Shown here one piece after another: positions 15,916 to 24,605 of a DNA stretch of 32,518 nt. The notes beneath the pieces were generated by a model. The model was not told the DNA's origin and ran no database searches. It saw only the letters and a list, made by a program, of their open reading frames with translations. The translations under genes and the position numbers were made by a program. The first letter of the stretch is position 1, and every line of letters starts with the position of its first letter. Source of the DNA: JAWXBM01 sp964602895 (GTDB lineage Bacteria > Pseudomonadota > Gammaproteobacteria > Xanthomonadales > SZUA-36); contig CAZRTG010000015.1 of assembly GCA_964602895.1 (NCBI GenBank), forward strand, positions 1 to 32,518. The letters are read 5' to 3'.

Positions 15916-16788
15916 TCACGCCGCATCGGCAAGTTTGGGGATTGCGAACAGACTGCGCATGTCTTCGGGAAGCTGACCGCGGATATCTTCCGCCTGCCCC
16001 GGACTGATGGCCTTAGCGATCGTCCCGAACACTGCGCTGACAAACCGTTCGGCCTGTACCGTGTCCAGTTCGAGTCGTTTGGACATCTCGGCAACAACGG
16101 TCTTCCGGTTAATTGACTTGTCCGGACCGTGGGGCAGTGCGCGCAGTGACGGTTGCAACAAAGATGGAAGCTGCGCAATGAAATCATTTGCCTCTTCCGG
16201 AGTAACGCGCCGGATCAGTAATTCCAGTGCGGTGTCGATAGCGAGCTGCGTTTGTTGCCTGTCCTCAAGGCCAGTTTCTGCCTGTACTGCATTGACCAAT
16301 CGTGCCAGTGTCGCCTCGGCTCGGGCCAGACTGCGCCGGCGCGCCGGTGATCGGGGACTTTCAGCCGGGCCACCTTCGCCGATTTGTGCCTGGACGATTG
16401 CGGCCAGCTCATCAAGTGGTGCGGCTTCATCGAGGAGCAGGTCGTCGAGCGTCACCATTCCCACGACCCGGTCATTCTCGGTGAGCGGGATGCGCCGTAT
16501 ATTGCCTTGTTGCATGAGCGCAATGGCCTCCTCGCGGTTACCATCAAGAGTCAGCGTCAGTGGCGAAGCTGTCATCACCTCGGCGATGGTCGTATTTTCA
16601 GGATCCAGCTTGTGACCCAGTGCCCGCACCGCAAGGTCGCGATCCGTCACGATGCCGACAATGCGCCCGCGATCCTGCACCACGATGGCGCCAATGCTGT
16701 TGTTTTCCATCGCGCGTGCCGCTTCCAGCACGGAGTTCTTTGAATTGAGGATCACGAGACGTGGTCGGCGGTACCAATAAAGGGACAT
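15916..16788 (-). CDS. CBS-domain pair plus DUF2267 protein
   Basis: This 290-residue cytoplasmic protein has two domains. Residues about 10-125 are a tandem CBS pair: the first repeat contains SIGAIVVQDRGRIVGIVTDRDLAVRAL, the second NIRRIPLTENDRVVGMVTLDDLLLD. Such Bateman modules bind adenine nucleotides. After a charged linker (about 135-160), residues about 160-285 match DUF2267, with the tail LPHGPDKSINRKTVVAEMSKRLELD and SPGQAEDIRGQLPEDMRSLF. DUF2267 is helical and of unknown function. It often occurs in stress-related clusters (general knowledge, not visible here). It starts 21 nt after the HPF-like gene, so the two form an operon. It probably senses energy charge, but that is inference. 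Confidence 0.88.
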   Translation of the reverse strand: MSLYWYRRPRLVILNSKNSVLEAARAMENNSIGAIVVQDRGRIVGIVTDRDLAVRALGHKLDPENTTIAEVMTASPLTLTLDGNREEAIALMQQGNIRRIPLTENDRVVGMVTLDDLLLDEAAPLDELAAIVQAQIGEGGPAESPRSPARRRSLARAEATLARLVNAVQAETGLEDRQQTQLAIDTALELLIRRVTPEEANDFIAQLPSLLQPSLRALPHGPDKSINRKTVVAEMSKRLELDTVQAERFVSAVFGTIAKAISPGQAEDIRGQLPEDMRSLFAIPKLADAA

Positions 16789-16809
16789 GGTTACACTCCT
16801 TGATAAGGG

Positions 16810-17202
16810 TTAATCGGTGGCTGTCTGCAAGGGTGGCAGACGGCCTTTGATGGGTTTCTGTCGGCGACGCTCGGTGGCGCGGCGCACCGTCCGTTCCATG
16901 CGGGAGAGGGCCCCGTCCATGGCAGCCTGTAGCGACTCGTTCAGCTCTTCGACAACGACGCTTGGCATCCCGCGCAGCACCACCTTGATCCGGCAGCGCT
17001 TATCCACCCCGCCGCGAGGGCCGTTGATGTCTTCGACCCGAACGCTTGAGCGTATGACATCAGGCGCAAACTTGCGCAGCTTTTGGCCCAGCTTGAGCTT
17101 GAGGTATTGACGGTCCTCATCGCCCAGTACAGCATCAACCGAGCGAATGTAAGTCGGTGTTCCGATAGCCGGAACATTTCCGGTGCTTTTCTCTTTCATC
17201 AT
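16810..17202 (-). CDS. HPF/RaiA-like ribosome-hibernation family protein
   Basis: This is a small basic protein of 130 residues. The pattern of the S30AE/HPF fold is visible: an opening strand, IRSVDAVLGDEDRQYLKLKLGQKLRKF (helix), VIRSSVRVEDINGPRGGVDKRCRIKVVLRG (strands) and VVEELNESLQAAMDGALSRMERTVRRATERRRQK (second helix with an arginine-rich end suited to rRNA). Members of this family sit in the ribosomal decoding region and silence ribosomes in stationary phase. The ATG at 17202 is chosen because AGGAG lies 6 nt upstream; a second ATG follows directly. Similarity to HPF is by pattern only and the protein is divergent, so binding to ribosomes is a prediction. It is the first gene of the operon with the CBS-DUF2267 gene. 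Confidence 0.75.
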   Translation of the reverse strand: MMKEKSTGNVPAIGTPTYIRSVDAVLGDEDRQYLKLKLGQKLRKFAPDVIRSSVRVEDINGPRGGVDKRCRIKVVLRGMPSVVVEELNESLQAAMDGALSRMERTVRRATERRRQKPIKGRLPPLQTATD

Positions 17203-17465
17203 AATCAACTCCTCGACAACACAGATCGTTGAACCCAACGCCTTGAACGGCTGTTAACTAATGATACGTGTTACTGGCGTATTCGCTATTGTGTCAATCA
17301 CGTAACTCCGATGTGGCTTGCCGCAGGATTGATGGCGCTTGTATTTATCAGCAGCCGATATCAGGGACGCAGTAAAGTTTCATCAGGTTGACATCAATCA
17401 AGCTTAATTCCGAGCCAGGCTCTATCCTGTAGTTTTTCCGGTTATGAAAATCATGGAAACCATCG

Positions 17466-18716
17466 ATGGCAGCTGACAATGACCCTGTGCTGAAAAAAAT
17501 GGCCGACGAAGTGCATTCAGTCATTCGGGCCGAAAAGCATCGTGACCGCTTCAGTTCTTTGGGCTGGATGGCGATTGTCGTGGCTGTCATGGCGACCTTG
17601 TTATGGTGGTTCTGGCCAACAGAAGCCAAAACACAATGGCAAACGTACACGCTGGACCGGGCCGATATGACGCTGACTGCGATGGCTACGGGTAATCTCC
17701 AGCCTAAAAGTGAAGTGTCGGTGGGTGCTGAAATATCCGGACTGGTAAGCGAGGTTCTGGTATCAGAAAACGACGAAATACATCAGGGCCAGATTCTTGC
17801 GAAATTCAATACGGAAGAACTCGATGTTGCGCTACAGCAGGCAACGGCGGGCCTTGCATTGGCCAGGGCATCGCTTTTCGAAGCCGCAGCCACTCTGGAA
17901 GAAGCCTTGTTAGACGAACGCCGAACGCAGTCTTTGGTGCAGCAGAAAACGTTATCCCAGGCAGCGCTGGACAAGGCCGTCGCCACACGAAAGCGTGCAG
18001 AAGGGAGGGTCGCCTACTCCAAAGCAACCGTTGCGCAGGCCGAAGCAACCATATCCCAGGCCCGTACACGACTGGAAAAGGCCGTGATTACATCGCCTAT
18101 TGACGGGGTGGTACTGCAACGCAGTATTGAACCGGGAACCACGGTAGCGGCCAGTTTTCAAACCCCCGTGCTGTTTTTGCTCGCGGAAGATCTGGGCCAG
18201 ATGGAGCTTCATGTTTCCATGGATGAAGCTGATGTCAGTATGGTTAAAGCAGGCCAGAGTGCGACGTTTACAGTGGATGCCTGGTCGAGCAGGGAATTTG
18301 ATGCTCAGGTGGTAAAAGTCTACCTGTATCCGACGGTCGAGAACAATGTAGTGACCTACACTACCGTATTGGCTGTTGATAATTCGGAACACCTCCTCCA
18401 GCCCGGTATGACAGCAACGGCAACCATTACCACCGGCTTGCGAAAGCAGGTTCTGCGGGTGCCCAACACCGCCTTCCGTTTTACTCCCCCGGCTACCGGG
18501 GATGAGGGCGGCGGCTTGTTCGGTCATCCGGCGGGCCGCAGCAGCGGTCAGTCCCTGGCATCCTCCAATACCATCTGGATCCTTGCCGGTGATCAACCCC
18601 AGCGTGTGCTCGTTCGCACGGGCTATACCGACGGCAGATATACTGAAATTCTCAGTGATGAATTGTCGCAGGGCGACAAAATATTGATCGGTTTCATGAT
18701 GAATTCCGATGGGTAA
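17466..18716 (+). CDS. MacA-like periplasmic adaptor (membrane fusion protein) of an ABC exporter
   Basis: This 416-residue adaptor has an N-terminal cytoplasmic stretch of about 35 residues, one anchor helix (LGWMAIVVAVMATLLWWFW) and a periplasmic part. The lipoyl halves flank a long alpha-helical hairpin (about 120-205, rich in Ala, Gln and Glu). SPIDGVVLQRSIEPGTTVAA closes the lipoyl domain, and beta-barrel and membrane-proximal domains follow. The hairpin should dock to a TolC-like outer-membrane channel, which is not in the window. It overlaps the ATPase gene by 8 nt. With the next two genes it forms a MacAB-type export system. The substrate could be a peptide, siderophore or macrolide-like compound and cannot be told from sequence. 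Confidence 0.9.
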   Translation: MAADNDPVLKKMADEVHSVIRAEKHRDRFSSLGWMAIVVAVMATLLWWFWPTEAKTQWQTYTLDRADMTLTAMATGNLQPKSEVSVGAEISGLVSEVLVSENDEIHQGQILAKFNTEELDVALQQATAGLALARASLFEAAATLEEALLDERRTQSLVQQKTLSQAALDKAVATRKRAEGRVAYSKATVAQAEATISQARTRLEKAVITSPIDGVVLQRSIEPGTTVAASFQTPVLFLLAEDLGQMELHVSMDEADVSMVKAGQSATFTVDAWSSREFDAQVVKVYLYPTVENNVVTYTTVLAVDNSEHLLQPGMTATATITTGLRKQVLRVPNTAFRFTPPATGDEGGGLFGHPAGRSSGQSLASSNTIWILAGDQPQRVLVRTGYTDGRYTEILSDELSQGDKILIGFMMNSDG

Positions 18717-19461
18717 TGCTGCGCAGAGCCGGGGTGATGATCCGGAGCAGCCCGGTTTACCTCCGGCCATTATCCAGATGCGTCGTATCTTTAAAATATA
18801 TGGTTCAGGCGCAGCCGAGGTAAGAGCCCTGGATGGTGTTGACCTGGTGATTCGGGAGGGTGAATTTGTTGCCATTATGGGGCCGAGCGGATCAGGTAAG
18901 TCCACCTGTATGAACATGGTGGGCTGTCTTGATGTGCCCACATCCGGCGAATACCTGTTCCAGGGGGTGAAGGTGAGCAGCCTTGATCGCGATGAACTCG
19001 CCTTGCTACGTCGACATTACATGGGCTTTATTTTCCAGAGTTTTAATCTGTTGCCACGGGTCAGTGCCCTGGCCAATGTCGAGCTTCCGTTGATTTACGA
19101 AGGGGTCAAGCGCTCCATACGCCGGGTGCGCGCGGCCGAAGCGCTGCGGATCGTCGGTCTTGCCGGTCGTGAATCAGCCACGCCCAACCAGCTTTCCGGA
19201 GGGCAACAACAGCGGGTGGCGATTGCCCGGGCACTGGTTACCGAGCCGCCGATATTACTGGCTGATGAACCTACCGGGAACCTGGATACCACGATGGCCG
19301 ATGGCATCATGACCCAGTTGACCGAAATTCGAGCGGAACGGGGCATTACCATTATCATGGTGACACACGAACCGAACATTGCCCGCTATGCAGAACGGAT
19401 TCTGTACTTTGTTGATGGCAAGCTCGTTAAGGACGGAATTCCGTCAGAGGTTTTATCATGA
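18709..19461 (+). CDS. MacB-like ABC exporter ATPase subunit
   Basis: This 250-residue ATP-binding protein has Walker A GPSGSGKST (about residues 63-71), a Q-loop in FIFQSFNLLPR, the ABC signature LSGGQQQRVAIARAL, Walker B ILLADEPTGNLD and the H-loop MVTHEP. It belongs to the MacB/LolD/FtsE branch. Unlike E. coli MacB, the ATPase and permease are separate proteins here. The first ~20 residues (GNAAQSRGDDPEQPGLPP) are a low-complexity lead. The start overlaps the adaptor stop by 8 nt, and the stop overlaps the permease start (ATGA), a sign of translational coupling. Confidence 0.95.
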   Translation: MGNAAQSRGDDPEQPGLPPAIIQMRRIFKIYGSGAAEVRALDGVDLVIREGEFVAIMGPSGSGKSTCMNMVGCLDVPTSGEYLFQGVKVSSLDRDELALLRRHYMGFIFQSFNLLPRVSALANVELPLIYEGVKRSIRRVRAAEALRIVGLAGRESATPNQLSGGQQQRVAIARALVTEPPILLADEPTGNLDTTMADGIMTQLTEIRAERGITIIMVTHEPNIARYAERILYFVDGKLVKDGIPSEVLS

Positions 19462-20666
19462 GGTGGCTGGACATCTTTGTGATGGCCTTGCAGGCGGTGG
19501 TCAGAAACAAGCTGCGTTCGTTTCTGACCACTCTTGGCATCATCATTGGTGTTGGCAGTGTGGTTGCGATGGTACATCTTGGCCAATCTGCCACTCAAAC
19601 GGTTACCGACGAGATTTCCAGTATCGGCTCGAACCTCCTGTTTGTCATACCGGGGTCTGCCCAGCGTGGACCGGGGGGCTTGCGCACGATGGCCGAGTCT
19701 TTTGAGCTTGCAGATGTGGAAGCCATAGAGCGGGAAATCCCGGGAATTCTTGCAGCACCAGCCATAACGACCAATGCGACCGTGGTTATCGGCAACGCCA
19801 ACGAAACGATTCCGGTGGTGGGAACAAACAACAATTACTTTGCCGTCCGCAACCACGAGATTGCGTATGGCAGGGCGTTTGAAGAAGACGAACTGAGTGC
19901 CGGCTCAGCTGTTTGCATTATCGGTACCACCTTGATCGATGAGATGTACCTTGGTCAGGAGCCCATTGGTACCACCCTTCGGGTAGGACGCACGGCTTGC
20001 CGGGTCATCGGTGTTCTCGAAGAAAAGGGTCAGTCCATGGGGCAGGATCGGGACAAAACCATCCTGATGCCTGTCAAGGCGGTACAGCGTCGACTGGTCG
20101 GGGAGCTTGATGTATCGGCCATTTATGTGTCGGCGTTGATTGATGGCAGCACTGGCAGGGTGCAAAAGGATATCGAGTCATTGCTTCGACAGCGCAGAAA
20201 CATTACATCCTGGAAAAATGACGATTTTTATGTTCGAGACACCCAGGACATCGCTCAGGCGCTGGCCAGTACGACCAACACCATGACCATTTTGTTAGGA
20301 GCTATTGCCGCTGTGAGCCTGTTGGTGGGCGGTATCGGGATCATGAATATCATGCTGGTGTCGGTCACCGAACGTACCCGGGAAATAGGCATTCGCCTGG
20401 CGATAGGTGCCCGGGCACGCGATGTTCTGATGCAATTTCTGGTTGAGTCGATTGCCTTATCAACCCTGGGTGGCATGATCGGCTTGCTGCTTGGTATTGG
20501 TGGTACCTGGCTGGCAACTTCCCGATTGGATATGCCGTTTATACTCTCTCCCGGAGTCATGCTGCTGGGTTTCTCCTTTTCTGTCGGAATAGGAGTTATC
20601 TTTGGTTTTTTCCCGGCGCGCAAGGCTGCACGGCTCAATCCGATTGACGCCCTTCGCCATGAGTAG
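19458..20666 (+). CDS. MacB-like ABC exporter permease (FtsX family)
   Basis: This 402-residue permease has the MacB topology: helix 1 near the N-terminus (RSFLTTLGIIIGVGSVVAM), a large periplasmic domain (about 45-265) and three C-terminal helices beginning at TMTILLGAIAAVSLLVGGIGIMNIMLVSV. TERTREIGIRLAIGARARDVLMQFLVE is the cytoplasmic coupling segment of the family, and FFPARKAARLNPIDALRHE is the standard C-terminal ending. It works by mechanotransmission with the adaptor. It is the last gene of the operon and ends 17 nt from the convergent lipoprotein stop. Confidence 0.95.
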   Translation: MRWLDIFVMALQAVVRNKLRSFLTTLGIIIGVGSVVAMVHLGQSATQTVTDEISSIGSNLLFVIPGSAQRGPGGLRTMAESFELADVEAIEREIPGILAAPAITTNATVVIGNANETIPVVGTNNNYFAVRNHEIAYGRAFEEDELSAGSAVCIIGTTLIDEMYLGQEPIGTTLRVGRTACRVIGVLEEKGQSMGQDRDKTILMPVKAVQRRLVGELDVSAIYVSALIDGSTGRVQKDIESLLRQRRNITSWKNDDFYVRDTQDIAQALASTTNTMTILLGAIAAVSLLVGGIGIMNIMLVSVTERTREIGIRLAIGARARDVLMQFLVESIALSTLGGMIGLLLGIGGTWLATSRLDMPFILSPGVMLLGFSFSVGIGVIFGFFPARKAARLNPIDALRHE

Positions 20667-20683
20667 TGGAGTAACGGAGCAGG

Positions 20684-21322
20684 CTAATTACACTCGGTTG
20701 GATCCAGGGACTCCTCCAGAAATGCAAGCAGGTCATCAAGAAAGTGTTGTGCCGCGCGGTTTGCCGCCGCAACACCGGCCTCAGGATTGGCCTGACTGGT
20801 CGGTTCTTTGTAGGCAAATGTTCGTGAATCCAGCAACGTGTGGTCTGCAACGGCAATCAGTTTGACTTTCACCTCCAGTACGACCCAACTCTTATCGGCA
20901 TCTACGATCTGCAGCAGCCGCTGCAGTTCGGAATCGAGACGATAATGGGTCCTGATATCCGGTGAGTCTTTAACAACAGCACGGAACAGGCCCTTGTGGT
21001 CAAGCTGTGACTCGATCAGGGTGGCGAGCATTTTCGCTGGACTGTCCACCCACTCGTGATAGGCAAAATAATCGACACGTTGCGGCTCTACGCTATAGGC
21101 CATCCGTGAAGTAGTAAACCCGGGGGACGATACGGGGCCGCTGATCCTCAATAGGGCACAGGAATCCGAAGGTGCTGAAGGGCTTTCGATCGATGGCGCG
21201 CCAGTCTGCAAAATATAGGTTTTTTGGGGCGGTGTCCTGGCCGGGCCGGGGAGGGCACAGCCGCTCAGGATGCCGGCCGTCAGCAGCGTTAACAGCGCCA
21301 ACAACTGGGCCGGGCTATTCAT
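20684..21322 (-). CDS. ABC-type transport auxiliary lipoprotein (PqiC/YmbA-like) of the MCE operon
   Basis: This 212-residue lipoprotein has a signal sequence NSPAQLLALLTLLTAGILSG and lipobox cysteine Cys22. Downstream are TYILQTG, LLRISGPVSSPGFTTSRMAYSVEPQRVDYFAYHEWVDSPAKML and a LIESQLDHKGLFRAVV segment, the pattern of the auxiliary lipoproteins found with MCE transporters (PqiC-like). It should sit on the inner leaflet of the outer membrane and receive lipid from the MCE channel. ATG 21322 is preferred because AGAGGA lies 8 nt upstream and it gives a normal signal peptide. An earlier ATG at 21379 overlaps the mlaD-like stop by 4 nt and would add 19 residues. Confidence 0.87.
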   Translation of the reverse strand: MNSPAQLLALLTLLTAGILSGCALPGPARTPPQKTYILQTGAPSIESPSAPSDSCALLRISGPVSSPGFTTSRMAYSVEPQRVDYFAYHEWVDSPAKMLATLIESQLDHKGLFRAVVKDSPDIRTHYRLDSELQRLLQIVDADKSWVVLEVKVKLIAVADHTLLDSRTFAYKEPTSQANPEAGVAAANRAAQHFLDDLLAFLEESLDPTECN

Positions 21323-21375
21323 GGGTTTTGTCCTCTGCAGGGATTGCCCAGCGAGTTTCCGTCGTGAATTCAAGT

Positions 21376-22320
21376 TCATTCTCCTGGTCCTGGCTGCACC
21401 GTTGTTTCACCATAAATCAACACGCTGGGGTTGCGCTCGAGCTTTTCACTGGCACGGCGTAAATTCTCGGATGCAGCCCGCAGTTCTGCAATCATTGCGC
21501 TGATATCCGGCAGTGTTGTGCTGGTGAAATAGGTCAGGCCTTCCTCACTGGTAGCGATCACATGCTCGAATCCACCGATAACAGCGGCAGCGCTGTCACC
21601 CACCATGCGAACCTGGTCTGACATCTGCGTAAGTCCCTTTGCACTTGCAGACAAATCCTCAAACATGGCCGGGAGCTTGTCGCTAGCGATGCGGGCATTC
21701 TGCAGTATGGCCCCGACTTGCTCGAAGGCGGTATCAAGTTGATCGGACTGTTGCGCCAATTGATCGGTAAGAGTGGCAATGTTCCGTAATGTGCGGGCCA
21801 GATCGCCACGATTTTCTTCGTTCAGTAGCGCGTTAATGCTGTCAGTGGTTTCGGTGAGATTGGACAGCAATGCAGGTGCGGCCGTGTTCAGGCGTGAAGT
21901 CAGTGATGGCTGGCTGGCAATCACCGGATACTCCTCACCGGGTGTCTTCTGCAGCGGTGGCGAATCGGCCTCACCGCCCGTGAGGCTGACCGAGCCGGTT
22001 CCGGTCAGGCTCTGGAACACCAGAGTCGCCACGGTATCCTGGTTGACGGGTGTGCCTTGTTGCACTTGCAATAACAACCGCACCCGTTCGGGATTATCGG
22101 GGTCGATGCTGATGGCCTCTACTTTGCCTACATTAACGCCCATGAAATCCAGGGGAGCATCGGCTTGCAGGCCGGCAACCGATTCGGTCACGTAGACCAG
22201 GTAGCGGTCAAATCGCTGAGTCGAACCGCCGGAGCTGATCCAAAGTATGCCCCAGATAAAGGCGATGCCCAGAATAATGACGAATCCGCCAACAATGGTG
22301 TAATTGGTTCTGCTGTTCAT
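21376..22320 (-). CDS. MlaD-like MCE-domain protein
   Basis: This 314-residue protein has one N-terminal membrane helix (YTIVGGFVIILGIAFIWGILWI) and then an MCE domain (about 38-118) with VAGLQADAPLDFMGVNVGKVEAISID and the following VRLLLQV strand. The C-terminal two thirds are helical with heptad-like Leu/Ile/Gln repeats (about 150-300), which could form the needle or coiled coil of a hexameric lipid channel. It is longer than E. coli MlaD (183 residues) and more like the paralogues paired with PqiC-type lipoproteins. It overlaps the ATPase gene upstream by 4 nt. Confidence 0.92.
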   Translation of the reverse strand: MNSRTNYTIVGGFVIILGIAFIWGILWISSGGSTQRFDRYLVYVTESVAGLQADAPLDFMGVNVGKVEAISIDPDNPERVRLLLQVQQGTPVNQDTVATLVFQSLTGTGSVSLTGGEADSPPLQKTPGEEYPVIASQPSLTSRLNTAAPALLSNLTETTDSINALLNEENRGDLARTLRNIATLTDQLAQQSDQLDTAFEQVGAILQNARIASDKLPAMFEDLSASAKGLTQMSDQVRMVGDSAAAVIGGFEHVIATSEEGLTYFTSTTLPDISAMIAELRAASENLRRASEKLERNPSVLIYGETTVQPGPGE

Positions 22321-23126
22321 TGCATCGTCCCCGGCGAGCCTCTGCTGCGGCTGTTAAAAAATTTCCTTGCAATCTCATTATCAGACTCGGCGAGCTGTTT
22401 AAAGGTGCCTTCGGCCTCAATCTTTGCGTTGGCCAGCAGTATGACGCGGTCGGTAACACGCCAAAGCGAATGCATATCGTGAGTAACCAGGATTACCGTC
22501 AGACCCAGCGTAGCCTTGAGTTGCAAAATAAGATCATCCATGCCGTCGGCACTGATGGGATCCAGGCCTGATCCAGGCTCATCAAGAAACAGAATTTCCG
22601 GATCCAATGCAATACCCCTGGCCACAGCTGCGCGTTTTCGCATGCCTCCACTGAGCTGACTCGGCAGCAATGCAGCTGCGTCCGGCCGCAGGCCCGTCAG
22701 CGCAATTTTCAGCATGGCAATTTCCTCAATAATGTGTGGGCTCAAGTCGGTATGTTCGCGAAGCGGCAAACTCACATTGTCCAGCGTGGTGAGGTCACTG
22801 AACAACGCACCGTGCTGAAACATCACACCGAGACGACTCCGCAGATGAAAAGTGCTGGCATCGCCGTTACTGAAAATATCGGTTCCCAGAACACGCACCG
22901 ATCCTGCCGTAGGCACCTGCAGCATGGCGAGGTTGCGCATCAGGGTAGACTTACCACTGCCACTGCCGCCAACAATGCCCAGTATTTCACCGCGTTTCAC
23001 CTTGAGACTGATTTCATCCAGGACCCGACGTTGGCCGAACTGCATCACCAGATCCTTTGCTTCAAGCACATAATTGCCGGGTGACGGCTGGGTGTTGGTA
23101 TGGGTACTGGTTGCGGTCTTGTGCAT
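22317..23126 (-). CDS. MlaF-like ABC ATPase of the MCE transporter
   Basis: This 269-residue ATPase has Walker A GGSGSGKST, the Q-loop VMFQHGALFSDLTTLDNV, the signature LSGGMRKRAAVARGI (the GMRKR form is characteristic of MlaF/Mkl proteins), Walker B ILFLDEPGSGLDP and the H-loop VTHDM. The first ~18 residues (HKTATSTHTNTQPSPGN) are Ser/Thr-rich and look dispensable. It energises phospholipid movement through the permease and MCE ring. It starts 3 nt after the permease stop and overlaps the mlaD-like start by 4 nt. Confidence 0.94.
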   Translation of the reverse strand: MHKTATSTHTNTQPSPGNYVLEAKDLVMQFGQRRVLDEISLKVKRGEILGIVGGSGSGKSTLMRNLAMLQVPTAGSVRVLGTDIFSNGDASTFHLRSRLGVMFQHGALFSDLTTLDNVSLPLREHTDLSPHIIEEIAMLKIALTGLRPDAAALLPSQLSGGMRKRAAVARGIALDPEILFLDEPGSGLDPISADGMDDLILQLKATLGLTVILVTHDMHSLWRVTDRVILLANAKIEAEGTFKQLAESDNEIARKFFNSRSRGSPGTMQ

Positions 23127-23129
23127 GGC

Positions 23130-24239
23130 CTAAATCCCCAGTTTGCTGAAAACAATTGAAAAAGCAGCGTCGACAATAATGACCAGAAAGATGGCTTGTA
23201 CAACGCTGACAGTGGTCCTGCGTCCGACGTTTTCGGCGCCGCCAAAGACCTGAAATCCCTGAAAACACCCCACAGTGGCGATGATGATGGCGAAAACCGG
23301 CGATTTGCCTATGCCACTGAGGTAGGACTGCAGTGACAGGGCACTCTCCAGTTGGCGGAGGTAAGTGCCCGCATTGATGTCGAGCATGGAGTTCGCCATC
23401 ACCATGCCGCCCAAAAGACCCATAATATCGGCAAACACCGTCAACAAAGGTAAGGCAATCACCAGTGCAATCAGTTTGGGCACGACCAGTATCTCTATCG
23501 GTGCAATGCCAATACTGCGCAGCGCATCGACCTCCTCAGTCACCATCATCGTGCCGATTTGAGCGGCATAAGCCGAGCCGGTACGTCCCGCTACAATGAT
23601 GGCGGCAATCAACGGTGCCAGTTCCCGCACCATGGAAAGCCCGACGATATCCACCATGTAAATGCTGGCACCGTAGTCCTGCAACACGAAAGCACCCTGG
23701 TAAGCGATCACGATACCAATCAGGAATGAGAGCAAACCCACAATGGGCAGCGCGTCAACGCCAGCGCTCTGCAGTTCCTTGATCACCCGTGCGCCCCGGA
23801 TTTTCCACGGTCTCAGTATCAGGCCAGCCAGCGAATAGGCCAGCCTTCCAACAAAGTTAAGCCCTGCAGAGTATTCCTTTAACTGGGTTTCAACATGCCT
23901 GCCGACACTTTCAAGAAAACCGGGAAGATAGGCTTGCGGTGGATCGCCTGCCGCCTGACTGTTTGCCTCTACCAGCTCCAGCAGTTGTGCTACCGGTGGG
24001 GTGGCACCAATGACGGCCGCGCGCCGGCCGCTTGCTTCCAGTTTGCTGATCGTTTTACGCAGCAGCCACGCTCCCGATGTGTCCAACGCATCCAGTTGGC
24101 TCAGATCGAAACGAATGTCTTGTGTCGGCCAGTTTGCTTTGCCAAACCCCTGTTCGACCTGGCCGAGGTTGGCGGCGGTCCAATCCCCGCGACAGTTGAT
24201 CGTCGATTGCTCAATCGTAAAGGAAGCAATACTATCCAT
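23130..24239 (-). CDS. MlaE-like permease with an N-terminal STAS domain
   Basis: This 369-residue fusion carries in one chain what E. coli splits between MlaB and MlaE. Residues about 1-100 form a STAS domain (IRFDLSQLDALDTSGAWLLRKTI, with the conserved D-T-S-G turn). Residues about 125-369 form the MlaE permease with LPIVGLLSFLIGIVIAYQGAFVLQDYGA, RELAPLIAAIIVAGRTGSAYAAQIGTM and a C-terminal GRRTTVSVVQAIFLVIIVDAAFSIVF. It is the first gene of the operon (permease, ATPase, MCE protein, lipoprotein). STAS-MlaE fusions are known in this family. The operon should move lipid between the inner and outer membranes; its direction and substrate are not visible. Confidence 0.94.
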   Translation of the reverse strand: MDSIASFTIEQSTINCRGDWTAANLGQVEQGFGKANWPTQDIRFDLSQLDALDTSGAWLLRKTISKLEASGRRAAVIGATPPVAQLLELVEANSQAAGDPPQAYLPGFLESVGRHVETQLKEYSAGLNFVGRLAYSLAGLILRPWKIRGARVIKELQSAGVDALPIVGLLSFLIGIVIAYQGAFVLQDYGASIYMVDIVGLSMVRELAPLIAAIIVAGRTGSAYAAQIGTMMVTEEVDALRSIGIAPIEILVVPKLIALVIALPLLTVFADIMGLLGGMVMANSMLDINAGTYLRQLESALSLQSYLSGIGKSPVFAIIIATVGCFQGFQVFGGAENVGRRTTVSVVQAIFLVIIVDAAFSIVFSKLGI

Positions 24240-24605
24240 TCCCGTGTTGACCCGGTGACACCGTGTACGCCAGACTCACTGGACAGCCCATGGCTGCGCC
24301 GGCAGTGGGTTTTGTCGGGATAACCGTAACTTGACTGTCTTATATATAACTGTCTGATACATAGCCATTTTCATCATTGTCTTCGCCCACTTTATCGTTT
24401 CTATCATGCCTTGAACTGCGTTTTGCCGGCAATGCGCACTAATACTTAGCCAGCCCGGGCCAACACGTACCCCGGGAAGGTTCACCGGTGTGCTCAGCTT
24501 CGAACCGGCGAGTGCCCTGCGTTACGGGAAAACCCCAATAGCGCTGATGGTAGAATCCGGCGACACTGCCAGCGACACTATTATTGCAAACAAAAGGGCC
24601 AGGTA
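24240..24605. other. Intergenic region between divergent MCE and N-ATPase operons
   Basis: This 366-nt region has no convincing gene. It must hold the promoters of both divergent operons. A plus-strand candidate is TTGACT (24331-24336), 17 nt, then CTGATA (24354-24359), about 250 nt before atpD; its -10 is poor. A 7-bp direct repeat ACTGTCT (24334-24340 and 24349-24355) flanks an AT-rich core, TTATATATA-like, and could be an operator or a minus-strand -10. I see no terminator or RNA gene. Confidence 0.4.

Noticed and set aside
17952..18941. Long minus-strand open frame (329 codons) opposite the adaptor and ATPase genes
   Set aside because: It lies antisense to two well-recognised genes, has no family motifs and a composition expected of a reverse-complement shadow.
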